Counted from the stretch's first letter, positions 12,021-24,870 are shown. The stretch: DNA of 64,000 nucleotides from Asterella californica (GCA_036924285.1 JAYKYS010000010.1:14359001-14423000), one strand, 5' to 3'. Notes: generated by a model not told the origin, from the sequence alone. Numbers and translations are program-made.

Positions 12021-13137
12021 TTTCGCGCACCTACCGCCTTGTTGCGCCAGCGGAAGCTCTAGCTCAGTAGGTCACAAACTTTACACCGCTAACCTGCAAA
12101 CACAATCACAAGTTAGCGTCCATGCACCATTTACCTTATCTCAGTTTGATCCGGACCGGAGCCAGACCGTCTCTCTAATCATCAAGCTCAGCTGTTCCTA
12201 AGTCCCGACCTAGTCCCGCCTAGATCGGTCCCAAACATGAGCAAGTCACAAGATGACTTGGGGCGGACTTCCCATAAAGTTCAGGGTCCTAAACGGTGCC
12301 TCCAGCACACCTAGCGGCCCAACCGCCCGTGATGTTTGTCTGGGTCTAGGCTCCCGAACAGTGGTCTAACCCGCCGACTCGTTCCCTAGTCTTGTCCCAG
12401 CCCTTACAGCGTTCCTAAGTCCAGACGTCCAAGTCTGGACGAGAACGTGTCTTGGAACCGGTCCAACCATCACCTCATGCCCCCAGAGTCCGCCCGCCGA
12501 ACCCTGGGGTCGGGTGACTCGTCCTGGCCCACCCAGGCATCGAGCCCCCCTCATATATACTTCTGGGGATCGGCGGCCCCGTCCTCCTCTTTGGTCCCTG
12601 AAAATTATACCACAACCCGATTGTGGTTTGGCCATAACTTCCACAGTGCTGTATGTGTGTTATATATCACTGGAAAGCTCTCGACGAGACCTTTCCAATG
12701 ATACCTCACTCGCCTCGAGATCTTACGTGGAGCTCCGTCCACGACCTAAAACGTCCCTAGAGCTCCAACACTTAGCCATTTCTCGGAAATCTGTGGTCCA
12801 GACCCATACTCGAACCCTGTCGTTCAGACCAGCGTCCGAACCACGGTCCGTCTACGTCTCGGACCCACGTCTCAGACCTATGTCTCAAACTTATGTTTCG
12901 GTTCGTTCTCAGACTCGCCCCCTTAGGTCAGCGTTTGTCCGGGGTCCTCTTGGGATAGACCCTTAGGTCCTAACCCAAGGTTCCAACCTTGGTTCAGAGA
13001 ACCACTTAGGGTTCATCTGATCTTGATTTCCCGGTCAAGCCGTTAAGTCATACTCGCAGCGCTCACAACCTAGCACAAGTCCGCTAGAGTTCTGTTGTCC
13101 GTGTCTGCGCCCGATCTTGAGAATGAGGGTCGCGACA
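12021..13137 (-). repeat. 5' LTR of the chromovirus
   Basis: Partner of 5811-6945. On the minus strand it starts TGTCGCGACC at 13137 and ends next to the primer-binding site. It should carry the element's promoter, but no clear TATA box could be assigned with confidence. Confidence 0.9.
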
Positions 13138-14609
13138 TATACCACAAAAAAAACACCAAAACCTTAGCTATCACGACTCATCAGTCTGTCATCGGTCATC
13201 ATGTGTATATGTCTAAAGTCTAGAGATCCCAATAGCCGAAAGTGGTAATCATAGAAGTGTTGTACTAGCACTATCATGCACAGATCAACCTTACCCAAGT
13301 GAAATGTCATATAAGCCATCCACCTCCTTTTTATAAGAGCATTGGTGATTTAAAGTGTTATGATACACTCTTGCTCATGCCACACAAAAGTTTCAAATTG
13401 ACACTTCAGTGATATTTTCATATGACGTGATATTTAACACATCGACATGGTTTTATCCAACTGTTTCAACATGCATCCGGAAAGCTTTTAGAATCTCCAA
13501 CTTTTTTAGTCACAGTTTGAAGTAAAATGAGACTTGTCCCTTGTACTTTTTCTCAATACAATAGTTGTTATTTAAATTTATCACTCATTTGTTTTTGAAA
13601 TTTTGACTATGAATTCATGATTGTTAGTTCTTGATAAATTCTAAAACTTTTTTAACTAAACATTATGTACTCGTGAACTTTGCTTGGGATGAATTGGACA
13701 TATAAAATCATTGGAAGGAAGTATGAACAACTCCGTTGCTACTTTGTCTTATAATATGTCTTTGTATTTCTCTAAAACCCATATATCCTAATAAGTACTC
13801 ATGATAACATAAAGAACTATTTTGCCGATGTCACTTTCAATTAATCGATTCGTATTTGAAATTAAGATAGATAAGGAATAAATAGATATTTTTTCAATTT
13901 TTTGAATTTTCTCAAATCATCTATTGGATATCCAAATACATTGAACAAAATTAGTGATAAAGTTAGAAATTTCAATTAGAGATGAGAGATATCAAATATA
14001 GGGAGAGCAAGTGAGACATTTTTCTAAATATCTAATCTGGTTTATTTATAGCTTATAGACAAATCAGCAGTTTGAAAAAAAAATTATAATACAAGATTAT
14101 GGAAGTACTTCGAAAGTACAGTACGTGCATAAGGTCTTATCCACAATAAGATTACGAGCGTAAAGATGAATTCGTATGGATCAAATCAGAGAGAAGTACC
14201 AAAACCACTTAACAACTCGATTGGATGAATATGCATCCAAAAGGGTACAAACACCAAGAGAACAAAAAAGATACAAGCAAGAAATGTTATGAGATTATTC
14301 TTATTGTTCATATGTGATACATAATAGATAGTTGGTAGAAATAATCAGCTAGGCGATAATTTCTATAATTTCTTATGGATAACGGCCACAACTCGATTTA
14401 GTCTATTTAACTTCAGAACTTTTTCTTATATAAAGCCTTGCTCAAGTGTTAATAATTTAGCTCGGCTTCTGCAGTTTGACTTCAGCAATACAGTATTTTT
14501 CTACGCACGAGACAGAGACAGATATACGAAGCTCAGAAAAGAATCTAGTGAACAAAATAAAAGATGAATCCAGAATTCTTGAAAAAAGAATAAATCCAAG
14601 ACCATACTA
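13138..14609. other. AT-rich intergenic stretch
   Basis: I see no gene, RNA or mobile element that can be supported. There are no coding frames of note. The last bases up to 14614 (TTTAA) form the left target duplication of the copia element. Confidence 0.6.
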
Positions 14610-14614
14610 TTTAA

Positions 14615-14837
14615 TGTTGGTATAGTCCCAAGTTCTAGTAGATCGACGGCTATTACCAATCGGAGTAGTTAGAGTTGTTACATATAGTTAGTTAGAGGAT
14701 AACCCACTATCATTGTACTCACACCCACTATATATACATGGAGAGACGAAGTCTGTCCCATCTCATTCCTTTTTACTTCTTTATCTACTCGCTCTCTCGT
14801 CTTGAAGTGTCTTCTTAGAAGTATCGATATTTCTACA
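14615..14837 (+). repeat. Left LTR of the copia element
   Basis: It aligns over its whole length with 18465-18689, with small indels and scattered substitutions. It contains a TATATATA stretch (about 14731) preceding a CT-rich tract, a plausible element promoter. TTTAA directly precedes it. Confidence 0.92.
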
Positions 14838-15468
14838 TGATAACATAGCAGTAGAGAGAGTGTGTCCCTTGCTAATGAGCAAGATGGAGTTTGTGCATGG
14901 AGAAATACAAGAGAGAGCAGTTGGTGAGACAAAACCATTTTTTGATCATAAGATCTTTGAACGGAATTTCAGAGACCTAGACGATTTTTCTCGCTAAAAT
15001 CTGTCGATCACTTATAAAGGTTATCTTGTTCAGAAGGTGCAAATTGTGTACTCACCCAAGTTTCAGCAGATTTGGAGCTTTCTAGTGGCAGATTCTCAAA
15101 CAATTTGTTTTCACTAAAATGAAAGTTTTAAGACTTGAGTCCAAAACAAACAATGGTCCTATTAGGGTGCGCCACCCCTGACATTTTAAAAAGTTTGTGA
15201 AATTTCAAAGTATTGCGCGTCCACTTTTTACCTCATTTGGTCTAGTTTCGACCTTTCTTGGTTTGTTCTTTTGACGTTTTAGTCTTGTTTTGTACACCTA
15301 CTGTTGGCGGACAGGTTCTTTCTTCATTCTCGCTGCATGATGAGTGCACATGGTTATCTTTATTATGACTTATGATCAACTCTTGATCGTGAGTGTAGAC
15401 GGACGAGTTTTATGGAGATCTTGTGAGGTTTTTCGCGTATAGAATATTACAATTTCTCGATTGCAGCT

Positions 15469-15979
15469 ATGACAGAGTACGTGTCTTTGATCACCGGAGA
15501 GAAGCTCGAGAAGAACAACTACCAAATGTGGAAGTTCTGAATGATGAATTTCTTGCAGGGACAAGATTTATGAGATCATATCATCGAGGAGGAGAAAGCA
15601 CCTGATATACTCGTTTCTGACCTAAAATTCAAGGAGTGGAAGTAGCGATCGTACCAAATAATTCACTACATCGCACTGAAAGTTTCAATATCGATGATCG
15701 ATCACATCCAAGACTATGATATCCCCAAGAAAGCTTGGGATGCACTCGCACTTATGTTTCAATCAGGAACAGAGGCGTAGAGGTTGCAATTGTTGTAGCA
15801 GTTCAACATTGTGAAGAAGTGGTCGATGTGTATAAACAACTATGTGAACCACATCAAACATCTCGTAGATCAATTGTCTTCTGTCAAAGTCGAGATTGAT
15901 CCTACTATATTAATCGAGACCACATTGCAGAGACTGCCTACTGAGTACAAGCAATTCATCACTTCAATTTTGATCAGAT
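15469..15979 (+). pseudogene. Copia gag relic
   Basis: From the ATG at 15469 one frame runs to a TAA near 15979 with five internal stops (TGA, TGA, TAG, TAG, TAG). The recognisable gag pattern includes KLEKNNYQMWKF near the start, AWDALALMFQS in the middle and LPTEYKQFITSI at the end, as in the copia gag (UBN2-type) family. The first stops fit Trp or Gln codons changed by transitions. Downstream, 16083-16352 looks Gln- and Asn-rich and is probably the rest of gag. Confidence 0.75.
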
Positions 15980-16859
15980 AACCCCTTCCGCGGTATGATG
16001 AACTAATTTTTATGATGTTAAGAGAGGAGGTGCACAATACTGGAGAGTTGTACTTCGACGAATCAGCAAAAATCTATCTATTTTGCAGATTTTGGAGGAT
16101 CTCGAGATAGGGATCGTGGAAAAGGTGTTGGATGTAGACGAGGTCACAGACAACAGCAACAACAAGAGCCATAGCAGCAACAGAACCAGAACGAACAGAA
16201 CCAGCAACAAATTGATTCTTCCAACAATTAGATACGTGCGTTGGTTCCTGCAACAACTGCAAGAAGCAAGATCACAATGCCAATCAATGCTACAAGCGAC
16301 AGAACAATCAAAAGCAACACGACAACAACCAGCAAGGCTATGCAGCAATTGATAAAGTCTATTTGGAGTAGTTGTTAATTACAACACATCAAAGTTATGT
16401 GGATTTCGAGCCATAGATTGACTGGGTGATGACTTTGATGTCATCAGTCACATGACATCCATCGAGAGTGGTCCAGTTTACTCGAGCCTATGGAGATTTC
16501 ACAATTTATGATGACAGACGATGAAACCAAGCACCAGATCCAGCACAAAGGTAACATTCTACTAGACATTCTTACTTCAACGTTTACTTGTATAAGAAAT
16601 ATCCTACATGTACACACATTGACTAGAAACTTGCTACTTGTAGGATAGTTGATAGAAGAGCATGACGTGGAGTTGCACTTCAATAAAGATGGATGCTTTA
16701 TTGAAGATTCTAATAGCATTGTCATTGTTCAAACTATATGCTTCTATCCCTAAGTTGTACACGATTGCATTTATGGACAGAGTGGTCCAACAATGTCCGA
16801 TATTGACATCTGGCACAAGCAAAATGAACACATGAACTTCTAGAGGCTGAAAAGCCTTT

Positions 16860-17560
16860 CGAGTTCTAACCTAGTTACATGTCTGCCCAAATTTGAATCG
16901 AGTGAACCTATTGGAGTATGTGCAACATGTCAGTTTGGCAAGCAAGCTAGACATCCCTTTAAGGGATCAGGTAGTAGAGCGAACAAGCTCTTGGAGCTTG
17001 TTCATATTGATGTATGGACTACTTCTCAGTCAAGTATGATTGATTTGTAGTACTTCGTGTCCTTCGCTAATGATCATTCACGTTATACTTGGATCTATTT
17101 GTTTAAATAACAAGTCATCTACCGAAGTACTATCAACATTCTAGACTTTCTGCAAGTTGGTAGAGAAATAATTTGGAAAATCTATCCTTTGTATGAGATC
17201 TGATGGAGGAGACGAGTTCCTTTTTGGAGAGTTCGATATATATTTGCATGAGCATGACATCCAACGCCAGAAGACATGCAGTGTAATATGCAGTAGAACA
17301 GGATTACGACGCACACGAACCCACACATAACAAAAGCTGCACATGCATGTTGAACGAGAAGACCAAGCATAGACCTTACTGGATAGAAGTTGTTTCATGT
17401 GCGATGTATCTCATAAATCGGACGCCTACAACGGCATTCTATAGTCAAACATCGATGGAGGTCTTCATATGCAATAAGCTTGAAAACTCTTTTTTTAAAG
17501 TTTTTGGATGCATCTATTATGTGGACATACCTGATGAGAAACGAAGAAACTAGATCCGAA
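16860..17560 (+). pseudogene. Copia integrase relic
   Basis: A CATCQFGKQ segment of the GAG-pre-integrase zinc region lies near 16929. ELVHIDVW and ANDHSRYTWIYLF follow, typical of the first part of the copia integrase core. The later part (17347-17553) has RPYWIEVVSCAMYLINRTPT and KVFGCIYYV. Several stops and a frameshift separate these pieces, and the second catalytic Asp could not be located with certainty. Confidence 0.82.
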
Positions 17561-17819
17561 ACTAGATAGTTATCTTCCTTGGATATGCTTTTGATACGAA
17601 AAGATATATATGTTACAATCTTTTATCGAAGCAGTTTATATCAATAGAGATGTTGTCTTTGATGAGCTACCGTCTTGGTTTGCTCTTGCACTCATACAAT
17701 ATGCTCTCAGTATGCTCTCGAGATTTGATATGCTTGACTGCAAACCCATTGCTACGTCACTAGAGCAAGAGGTAAAGCTAAAAGCATAAGATGATGAGTT
17801 ACTTGATGATCTCCGTCTG

Positions 17820-18440
17820 TACAGACATATGGTTGGGAGTCTTATCTACCTGACTATCACCAGCTCAGACTTGAGCTATGCTGTCGGTTTGATCAGTCAA
17901 TTTATGCAATCATCATCAAGATCACAATTGTATGCTGTTAAGCAGATCATCCACTACTTGAAGTTTTCGATGCAGTACATACTTCACTATCGATATGATG
18001 GATCATTGTTGTTACATGACTACACTGATGCTGATTGGACAAGAGTGCCGACAAGAGATCCATGTAAGGTTACGCTTTTGGACTTGGAAGCGTTGCTATA
18101 AGTAAGAAGCAACTTACAATTGCTTTGTCATGAACAGAAGCGGAGTATCGAAGAGCAACAAACGCAACATGAGAATCGATTTGGCTCCGATGCCTACTAT
18201 ATGATATTGGTGTGGAGTATATAGATCTTGTTGTTATATATATTGATAATATTAGTAACATGCAGTTAATTAGTAATCATACTTTCAATGCTAGTATGAA
18301 GCACATTGAGATGCACTATCATTTCATTGAAGAGAAGGTCCTTGCAAGAGAAATTGAGCTCAGTTAAGATTACCGATATCTTTACTAAGGCATTGCTTAG
18401 AGATAAGTTTGATATTTTCAGACATTGTCTAAAAGTATAG
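17820..18440 (+). pseudogene. Copia RT C-terminus and RNase H relic
   Basis: The 90-residue frame at 17829-18101 has MVGSLIYLTITSSDLSYAVG and LLLHDYTDADWT, hallmark segments of the copia RT connection and RNase H. The tail near 18365-18440 (TDIFTKALLRDKF) is the usual copia polyprotein end. Most of the RT palm, including its Asp-Asp box, is missing between 17560 and 17820. Confidence 0.85.
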
Positions 18441-18464
18441 GATGTAGATAGAGCTTGAAGAGGG

Positions 18465-18689
18465 TGTTGATATAGTCTAAAGTTCTGGTAGATCGACAAC
18501 TAACACCAACCGGAGTAGTTAAGATTATTACGTACAGTTATGCTAATCCACCATTATGATTTCTCTTGTACTCACCCCACTATATATACATGGAGAGGCA
18601 AAACCTCTCCCATCTCATTCTCTTTTACTTCCTTGTCTACTCGCTCTCTCTTCTTGGAATGTCTTCTTAGAAGTATTGATCTTTCTACA
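18465..18689 (+). repeat. Right LTR of the copia element
   Basis: Partner of 14615-14837. TTTAA follows directly, identical to the bases before the left LTR. Confidence 0.92.
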
Positions 18690-18694
18690 TTTAA

Positions 18695-21600
18695 TATTAT
18701 ATATAGTTAAGAAATCCAAAGCGGAAGCAAAGAACTAAAAATTATTCTTAAGTTAGAGGGGCCTCTTAAAAGTTTGGTCCGACAAGACTCATTTGAAGAG
18801 ATTATGTGATTCATTGGACCTGAAAATAAACATTTCGTAAAATACAGAGAATGAACTTAGCTGAGTGAATCTATTTATATTTATGTAAACCTGCATTATG
18901 ACTTGGCTGAAGTCCTACTACAGTTAGCATGAAATATTAAATTTATTTTTTGGCACAGACTAATGGGAAATGGAAGTTGTGTCTTATAACATATTGTCTT
19001 TTTTGGCTCTATCTTTTTACTCTTTTAACCAATCTATAACCAACTAAGAAAAATTATAGTTAAAGTGAAGACAGACGGAACATTATCATAGAAATATGGT
19101 TTCATTGATTTCGAAGCGAGAACCGTGCTTCTTGTGAAGGTTATAATTGTATTATCTAATTTTGACTAGTCCGCATCGAAGTGCAGATATATCATAGAGT
19201 TTTTATTTGAAGTGTAAAATCTAAATTCATTCAATTTTTTATTTCAAAACATATCTCTCTTTGAAGACATATATTTGAAATCGATCCATTCAATTTAGTC
19301 ATGGTTTTCGTTTCATCAGTTGTTACATTTTTATTTGTCTGTAAACATAATTTTTGAGTTATTTTTATACCTTATGATATTAATTCCTTTTGTAGAGTGC
19401 ATTACAACCAGTAATAAATATGGTTTTGTTTACCTTAACCTTTTCTTGTCCTCTTTCTTCTTTCTGGCCAGAAGTTCATGTTACATGCAAAATAACACAT
19501 TCGTGTGATAAATGGTTGAATATTGTAGAAGTATATAGAATTGATTATTATATGGATATGAAAAAACTGATTGTTCTATAGTTCTTTCCAGTGGTAACAT
19601 GATTGACTATTATAAATATTTCTTTTTCGGTTGATTCACCTAATATGTGTATATTTTAGTCAAGTCGATAAATCAAACACTAACAGCCATTTTTTTGGGA
19701 CCAGGTTAAGCATCAAAGGACGGTCGTTATCAAGTTACCATATGTAGATAATTTAAGAATATGACTAATATGTCTTACGTGTGAATTAGTCTGGGCTGGT
19801 CCCTTAACCCCATCCATGCGAATGCGAATTATCCGCTGTCCGACAGCGGCTTGTTCATGTAAGCCACTGCCCGAAGAAATGACTTGCGCTAGTAAGCCAA
19901 GAAAAGCCCTGCCCATAGTGAAAGTTTTTATCGTATGCCCGGTACCTTTCGTCTCCTGCCCGTGACCCTACGCTCCCGGACCAAAAAGTTGCTTGTATTT
20001 TACGGACGAGGAGACGCATCAATGTCCTCGTTGTCAATCCACGTTTGTAAGTTTTGTATTTACTTTTAAACGTTTTTAATGCAGGGCGTAAGAGTTAAAA
20101 AAGCGGGTTTGCCAGCCAGCAAAATGCTTCAAGCCGCCGCTGCTTCCTCCTCCTTTTCGGGCGAGGTGCGATCGATGAGCGGGGGAGGACTTCTGACCGC
20201 CCGCTCCCGCATTCACTGTGCATCCTTGTCGTCGTTGTGTTGTGGTTGAACCTCGTGGGATTGGCGCAGTTTGTTTGCCATTGTCTCGTTCTGCTTCTTC
20301 TGCTGCTCTGGCACTTCTTCGGAGCTGCTGCTGTCCGAGAGAGGGAAGTGTTTGCTTGCTCGCTTTCGCCTCGTGCCTTGCCATCATCCACACGATCATG
20401 AGGATGCTGCCCTTGCTGCTGCTGATGTCGTCCTTGTTGTTCGTCGGAGGATGAGTTGAGCGTTGGCTTCGTCGAGCGTTCTTCGTCTCCTCCTACTTCT
20501 ACTTTCACGACGACGTTCGTTGGGCTCGTTCGCTGGCTCGATCGATGATGCGTGCATTTGTGGGCGCGAGGATCGCTTTGTCTTATCATGCTTGCGCCGG
20601 GTGCCGGCAGCAACGCCGTTTGAGGGTCTGCGCGCCTCTGGTGCAGCATGAACTGGTGAGGAGGAGGAGGAGGAAGAGTGGCTGGATTACACTGACAGAC
20701 AGAACAGGCAGTCAGTCAGACAGACTCTCTCTCAGATACAGACAGTCTCTCGTTTCTCTTCAGTCGCAGGATGATGATAATGATGCAAATTGGGTGGGAA
20801 AAGGACGGGTTGCGAAGCTGGAACGAATGTGGATTAGTCGGTGGTACAGTTCAGTGATCTCCTTCTCGTTTAGGTGTTCATTAATTTGTGACTAGTTTCC
20901 TGTCCATGAGTCAAGTTCCTCTACAGCTCTGCGTTTTCGCTCCCGTTGCTCCAACTAGCTACATTTTCTCCACACCTGCGCGCAGCTCGTTGGATGCATG
21001 CGCTGAAAATGCCGTGGGCGCTTCTACAGCTCCTTCGAATATCGCACCGGGATGCAACTAATGACTGAGAGTGGACTGTTAGAATATGTCAATTAAGCGC
21101 TGTCCATTTACGGAGAGACGGAGTGACGGAGTGAAGTGCATCCCCGTTTGAGTGTAATGCGAGGAGAGGACATAGTCTGGAAAACCATCGTACGTCACTT
21201 GGGTCGAGATGATCTCTGCTGACGGTTTCGGTTTCATTTCGTCTGTAAGCATCAGGCCTGATACAGTCTTATCAACTCGGATAGATTTTGCAGGTTCTGG
21301 TTGCATGGCCCGAAATCTTATCCCGTACAAAAATCGGTTTTGTCACGAGACATGCCTTTGATGAGTTAGTTGGAGTCGTCCAGCCAGCTCTTCCGTCTTT
21401 TGCTATACTATCATCAGCAGCACTGATGGAGGCGACCTGGTTGACCTGTTCCTCGTTCGATACTTATTTATGAGTTCAGTCAGATTTGCAGCAGGAACCA
21501 TCCATGTGATCTGATTATATTCAATTGCCTTGTCTGGTCGTTTTTACTTGCTTGCAGCTCACAACCTGAAACCGTACGAAGAACCAGAATGTAGTAAGTG

Positions 21601-21855
21601 ATGACGTTTGTCGGATGAAGACATGGGGCTGAACAGCGCTGGTTTATACCTGCATCAAGTAGGAGGAACGGTAGCAGAAGCAGCAACAGCAACGACAAGG
21701 GCAGCAGCAAGGAAAAGGAGAACAGCAACAGCAACACGAAGAGTCGGTCGAAACGAACTGGAGTGGAGTGTTGAAGGGTGAGAAGGAAAGGCTAGGAGAA
21801 ATATTTTATTTGCCGAACTTCCCAAGAGTAGTACTAGTAAGGTAGGTGCAAAGAC
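18695..21855. other. Intergenic DNA and probable leader of the receptor kinase gene
   Basis: 18695-19700 is AT-rich with nothing identifiable. From about 19800 composition shifts to higher GC, and 20095-20770 is GC-rich with CT-rich tracts (for example CAGACAG and CTCTCT repeats near 20695-20760), the look of a plant promoter or 5' untranslated region. The following receptor kinase on the plus strand is the likely owner. The longest frames here are low-complexity (Ser, Arg, Gln) and overlap on both strands, so I do not call them genes. Confidence 0.5.
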
Positions 21856-24800
21856 ATGACAGGTGGGCCACGACACAGGAGACAGATTTGGTGTCAGTGG
21901 GAGAAGATTACAGTATTCCTTCTGGGTGTGGTAGCGTTTCGGTGTGCACTTGTGGATGCTGCGGTCAACGCGGAGGGTATTGCTCTGTTGGCGTTCAGGC
22001 ATGCGATCACGGAAGATCCCCAGGGCATCTTTAGCGACTGGAAATTTGAGGACTCGACCCCTTGCAATTGGACCGGAGTGTATTGTGATATAGATGGCAC
22101 GGTGACCCGTCTGGTTCTGAACAACGGGGGATTGACAGGCACTCTTTCTACATCTTTGCGGCAGCTGCTTCGGTTAAGGACCATCTCTCTCACGCATAAC
22201 CACCTGACGGGGACCATACCAACCGAGTATGCGCAGATTAGCACTCTTTACAAGCTCAATCTGAGTAGCAATGCGCTGTCGGGATCCGTTCCAGGGCAGT
22301 TCGGTCAAATTCGTGGCATGAGGTTGTTCGATCTGTCCGAAAATGCGCTTTCTGGATCTCTGCCCGCCGAGCTTTTCACCAGCTGCGGGAGGTTGAGATA
22401 CATCTCCCTGGCGCACAACAACTTCGCTGGGGCTATTCCTTCGAGCTTGGGGAATTGCCTGAACATGGAGGGGATTGATTTCTCGTACAATAATTTCCAG
22501 GGCTCCGTTCCCGTCGAATTGGGCGGACTTCAGACGCTGTTTATCTTGAACTTGGAGCATAATTACTTGTCTGGGAGAATCCCGGGAGCGTTGGCCAACT
22601 GCGTGGAATTGTCTTACTTGAATCTGGGCGCAAATTCTCTCTCGGAGGCTCTACCGCAGGAGCTCGCTGCTCTCAGGAAACTCGTCACTCTTTCTGTGCA
22701 CGATAATTTCCTGAGCGGCTCCATTTCACCAGATGTGGTGTTCCTCCCCGTTGTGGAGACCGTGAATCTGTCGGGCAACAGCTTTTCTGGATTACTTCCA
22801 GATCCGAGCGGAAGGAATTGCTCCGCGCTCAGAGAATTGGACTTGTCTTCGAATAATTTCTCCGGGCTAATTGCCGCAGATCTCAGCGAATGCTCGAACC
22901 TCCGGGCTCTGAACCTTTCTTCCAACGGCCTCGTGGCCCCAGTTCCCGCATCTCTGAGCTCTCTACTGAGCATCGAAACTTTGGACTTGAGCTTCAATGC
23001 CTTGACCGGCAGCATTCCCATCGAGCTGACCCAGCTTCGCGGGTTAACGGCACTGCATTTGGAAGGAAACCCAATGTCCGGTCCCATCCCGCCAGAGATC
23101 GGACACCTGAATCAGCTTCAGGTCCTCGATCTGCACAGTATGGACCTTCAGGGCTTCTTACCGGAGGCGCTGACGAATCTCACCTTACTTTCGAACCTGT
23201 AAGTTCTCTCTCTTCCGCCTTCCCTCTCGATCTGTTTACTACTCCGTCGAAATATTGAGATCCCTGAAGCAGCAACATGAGCATAAATGCCGGAATCCGA
23301 CATTCCGATAGTGAATTGCATTCTATTCTAAGATCACGATGGTTTTGTTGGGTGCAGAGATATATCTGACAACCAGCTATCCGGTCAGATTCCTGTGTTC
23401 TTGAGCTCGCTTGCCAATCTCACGGTGCTCAACGTGGCAGTGAATGGGTTCGATGGGAGCATTCCATCGGACTTGAGCAAGTTGATTAAGCTGCGGAGCT
23501 TGGATTTGTCGAACAATTCCCTCGACGGTGTCATCCCGTCGTCCCTGGGGGCGCTAGTCAACCTGCACTCGTTTAACGTCTCGTACAACCATCTTTCCGG
23601 GCCCATTCCCAGAACTGGCGTGCTGGGAATCTTCAACGCGAGTTCGTTCCTCGGAAATCTCGGTCTCTGTGGAGCCCCGCTCAACGCATTGTGCGGATCT
23701 TCAGCACCCGCTTCTTCCCCATCCGCCTCGATCCGGCGGGATGGTGGAGGAACTCGCCTTCTGAGTACCTCGTCCATGATCGCCATCTCCGCCGCAGCTT
23801 TCATAGCATTCGCGGTGTTCGTGGTCACCATTATGAACGTCAGGGCACTACGCAAGCGGAGGGAGAATGATGTTCTGGTGTACGAAAGCTCGCCTCCATC
23901 TCCAGATGTGAGCCCCATAGTCGGGAAATTGGTCTTGTTCAGCAAAGATCTCCCTTCCCGGCACGAGGATTGGAAGACGGGGACCAAAGCTCTGCTCGAC
24001 AGAGATTGCATGATCGGGAGAGGGACTCTTGGGACGGTATACAAAGCCACATTCGAAGCGGGTCTGTCCATTGCCGTGAAAAAACTCGAGACGTTGGGTC
24101 GGATCAAGAATCAGGATGACTTCGAGATGGAGATGGGACTGCTGGGCAGTATCAGGCATCCGAATCTCGTTTCGTTACAAGGCTATTACTGGTCTTCTGC
24201 GATGCAGTTGCTAATTTCTGATTTTATGCCCAATGGTAGTCTTTTCAACCATTTGCACGGGAATAATGGAACCGGTGCGGAGACCCATCTGAGTTGGACT
24301 CTCCGATTCAAAATCGCTCTCGGCACCGCCAGGGGACTGGCATACCTTCACCATGACTGTAAACCTCCAGTGTTTCACTTCGATCTCAAAGTGTCCAACA
24401 TTCTTTTGGATGAGAATTTCGAGCCTCGAGTGACAGATTACGGACTCGTCAAACTTCTGCCAATGTTGGACACTTACATTTCGAGTAGAAAGTTTCACAC
24501 CACATTGGGCTACGTTGCTCCGGAGCTCGCTTGTCAGAGCCTGCGGCTCACTGAAAAGTGTGACGTATATAGTTTTGGAATGGTGCTCCTGGAGCTGGTG
24601 ACGGGTCGGCAGCCGGTCGAGAGCTTCGAGAACACTGTTATAGTTCTGGGTGAATTTGTTAGGAGTTCTCTGGAACAGGGGAACGTGTTTAGCTGCGTTG
24701 ATCCGAGATTAGATCCGGTTCCGGAGAGTGAAATCATGCAGGCACTAAAGCTGGGTCTGATCTGTACTTCTCAAACGCCTTCGAAGCGACCGACTATGGC

Positions 24801-24870
24801 AGAAGTAGTACAGGTGTTGGAGTCAATAAAGACATCAAGTAACTCGTCGGAGGCTGCCTCGTCTCCTTAG
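21856..24870 (+). CDS. LRR receptor-like protein kinase, At1g12460-like; two exons
   Basis: Exon 1 is 21856-23198 and exon 2 is 23358-24870; the 159-bp intron has GT and AG ends and its phase fits (951 residues). In order: a hydrophobic signal-type segment (about residues 18-36), an LRR N-cap with a Cys pair (C70, C77), about 18 plant-type LRRs to about residue 535, a second Cys pair (C552, C560), a transmembrane helix (about 588-608) followed by an Arg/Lys stop-transfer stretch, and a kinase domain. The kinase has a glycine loop GRGTLGTV (668-675), an AVKK lysine (689), HFD in place of HRD (788-790), DYG in place of DFG (808-810) and APE (835-837). It is therefore a non-RD kinase. A GKLVLFSKDLPS segment before the kinase and the DYG box match the Arabidopsis At1g12460/At1g62950 group, recalled from memory. 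Ligand and pathway are unknown. The start is the first Met before the signal segment. It is intact, with no frame damage. Confidence 0.93.

Larger units (their letters stand above)
5811..13137 (-). mobile_element. Ty3/gypsy chromovirus LTR retrotransposon, nearly complete but decayed
   Basis: A 7.3-kb element read on the minus strand. In its own direction the order is 5' LTR (12021-13137), primer-binding site (12006-12018), gag (about 11907-11146), protease-RT-RNase H-integrase (11145-7692), chromodomain, polypurine tract (6961-6946) and 3' LTR (5811-6945). Protease through integrase N-terminus shares one frame from 11145 down to about 8630, broken by stops near 9790, 9656, 9433 and 8881, followed by one frameshift into the frame of 7692-8663. 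The flanks share ATATA or TATA, giving a plausible 4-5 bp target duplication. The chromodomain at the integrase end defines it as a chromovirus. It cannot be autonomous in this state. Confidence 0.93.
14615..18689 (+). mobile_element. Ty1/copia LTR retrotransposon, decayed, with intact boundaries
   Basis: A 4.1-kb element bounded by LTRs at 14615-14837 and 18465-18689, both starting TGTTG and ending TTCTACA. The direct target duplication TTTAA is perfect (14610-14614 and 18690-18694). Inside, in order, are copia gag, a GAG-pre-integrase/integrase region and RT-RNase H, the Ty1/copia order. Every domain carries stops and frameshifts. The sequence just before the right LTR is purine-rich (GAGCTTGAAGAGGG), consistent with a polypurine tract. 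Confidence 0.92.

Noticed and set aside
16010..16352. A Leu/Val-rich or Gln-rich small protein
   Set aside because: It lies inside the copia gag region and its repetitive codons explain the long frames on both strands.
20095..20649. 184-residue minus-strand open frame rich in Ser, Arg and Gln
   Set aside because: Low-complexity, no domain, overlaps several equally long frames on the other strand in a GC-rich leader; most likely a by-product of base composition.
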